Below, in pieces: positions 12,015 through 12,695 of a stretch of 12,695 nt of DNA (position 1 is the first letter of the stretch; every line of letters starts with the position of its first letter). The translations under genes were made by a program, and so were the position numbers. Location: the NCBI GenBank assembly GCA_027364995.1, contig DAHXOG010000014.1, positions 1 through 12,695 on the forward strand, written 5' to 3'. The notes beneath the pieces were generated by a model. It saw nothing but the letters and a program-made list of their open reading frames with translations. It searched no databases and was not told the DNA's origin. Origin of the DNA: Candidatus Mancarchaeum sp. (lineage in GTDB: Archaea > Micrarchaeota > Micrarchaeia > Micrarchaeales > Micrarchaeaceae).

Positions 12015-12695
12015 ATGATACAGATAAAGCCGGAAGACCTGGAAAAGCTGAACGCGGTAATATTCGACATAGAAGGCTCCGGCAGCGTTCCAGGGAGTAC
12101 TCCATACGAGTCAGGGTCAATAGTTTCATTGGGCGCGGTGGACTTCAACACAAAAGATGAATTCTACGAGGAGTGCAGGGTCATGGACGGTAGGTCATAT
12201 GACGCCTACGCGCTTAAGATAAACGGCTTCACGAAAGAGCAGATATTCGATAGCGGAAAGCAGAGCGCGATAGAGCTCATAAGGAAATTCGAGGAATTCT
12301 GCGCGGTGCACGGCACTGGTATAATTGCCGCATGGGGGGACTACGACGTGAAAATGCTGAATGCCGCATATTTGCATTACGGCGAGCCGATGAGGCTTCC
12401 CGGAAGGTACCTGAACCTTAAGAACGTCTCAAAGGCGATAGCTGGCAAATCCAGGCCAGGGCTAAGCAACACTGCCATAAAGCTTGGGATACCTCCGGAG
12501 CCCTATCCGCACATAGGCATAAACGGGGCTCGGCTAGCTTCAGAGGTAACTTCGCTGATGCTTTTCGGCAAGCACTTTTACAAGGAATACGAAGCCTATC
12601 CTGTCAAAGCGGCAATTAAGGAAAGCATAACTCTCAATGCCATGGAAATCGGGGCAGCAAGAGAGCACAGGAGGGAGAAAACCAGGGGATTCTGA
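12015..12695 (+). CDS. DEDDh 3'-5' exonuclease-like protein, last catalytic Asp apparently lost
   Basis: A 226-residue protein ending exactly at the window edge (TGA 12693-12695). Exo I is VIFDIEGSG (15-23) with the DxE pair D18 and E20. Exo II is IIAAWGDYDVKML (103-115) with D111, in the W-G-x-x-D form seen in ERI1/KapD-type exonucleases. Exo III should be HxxxxD; here PHIGINGARLASEV places H166 five residues before Gly171, so the fourth metal ligand seems to be Gly. Compare DnaQ, where the same region reads HGALLDAQILAEV. DEDDh enzymes trim RNA or DNA 3' ends. The protein may be inactive, weakly active, or use another acid. A good Shine-Dalgarno fixes the start. Confidence 0.8.
   Translation: MIQIKPEDLEKLNAVIFDIEGSGSVPGSTPYESGSIVSLGAVDFNTKDEFYEECRVMDGRSYDAYALKINGFTKEQIFDSGKQSAIELIRKFEEFCAVHGTGIIAAWGDYDVKMLNAAYLHYGEPMRLPGRYLNLKNVSKAIAGKSRPGLSNTAIKLGIPPEPYPHIGINGARLASEVTSLMLFGKHFYKEYEAYPVKAAIKESITLNAMEIGAAREHRREKTRGF

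Overview
The window looks archaeal. It holds an archaeal-style KsgA/Dim1 rRNA dimethyltransferase, an archaeal-type Holliday-junction-resolvase-like nuclease and an NT5C-type deoxynucleotidase. ATA (Ile) and AGG (Arg) codons are heavily used, and several TATA boxes lie 24-28 bp upstream of start codons with no leader, as in leaderless archaeal mRNAs. I lean towards a small-genome archaeon (Micrarchaeota/DPANN or Thermoplasmata-like), but the lineage is an inference.

Layout. (1) Positions 1-1054 are very AT-rich and decayed. On the minus strand they hold a frameshifted N-terminal part of an FkbM-family methyltransferase that runs off the left edge, and a second FkbM-like N-terminal remnant. 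A less AT-rich block at about 701-895 has nested inverted repeats, an upstream TATA-like element and a downstream T7 run; it may be a structured ncRNA. (2) Positions 1055-3183 hold a plus-strand run of closely spaced genes: a tiny basic protein, a DnaJ-type zinc-finger microprotein, a PD-(D/E)XK/Hjc-like nuclease with a QxK motif, a four-TM membrane protein, and a sugar-nucleotide epimerase broken by a one-base frameshift. (3) Positions 3277-5010 hold a SAM methyltransferase and ksgA. (4) Positions 5034-5395 are a small gene graveyard: adjacent fragments of the 3277-4101 methyltransferase, an archaeal AAA ATPase, and the 2300-3183 epimerase with a nonsense codon in its active-site motif. (5) Positions 5547-6977 hold a minus-strand AbiE-like toxin-antitoxin operon (wHTH protein plus nucleotidyltransferase) with an unusual promoter: four ATCCTA sites spaced exactly 32 bp apart, built as a 64-bp duplication. 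(6) Positions 7146-7526 are a 5'-truncated ABC-2 permease remnant. (7) Positions 7533-12695 are a denser, higher-GC housekeeping region: nucleoside phosphorylase, DMT-family transporter, two small unknown proteins, a 5'(3')-deoxynucleotidase, a deoxynucleoside/thymidylate kinase-like P-loop protein, and a DEDDh exonuclease-like protein that seems to lack its last catalytic Asp.

How the genes fit together. The right half has a nucleotide-salvage and nucleic-acid flavour (phosphorylase, deoxynucleotidase, kinase, exonuclease). The left half looks like a decaying accessory region (surface-glycan genes, small nuclease cassette, toxin-antitoxin pair). All family assignments come from reading motifs by eye; no database search was run.
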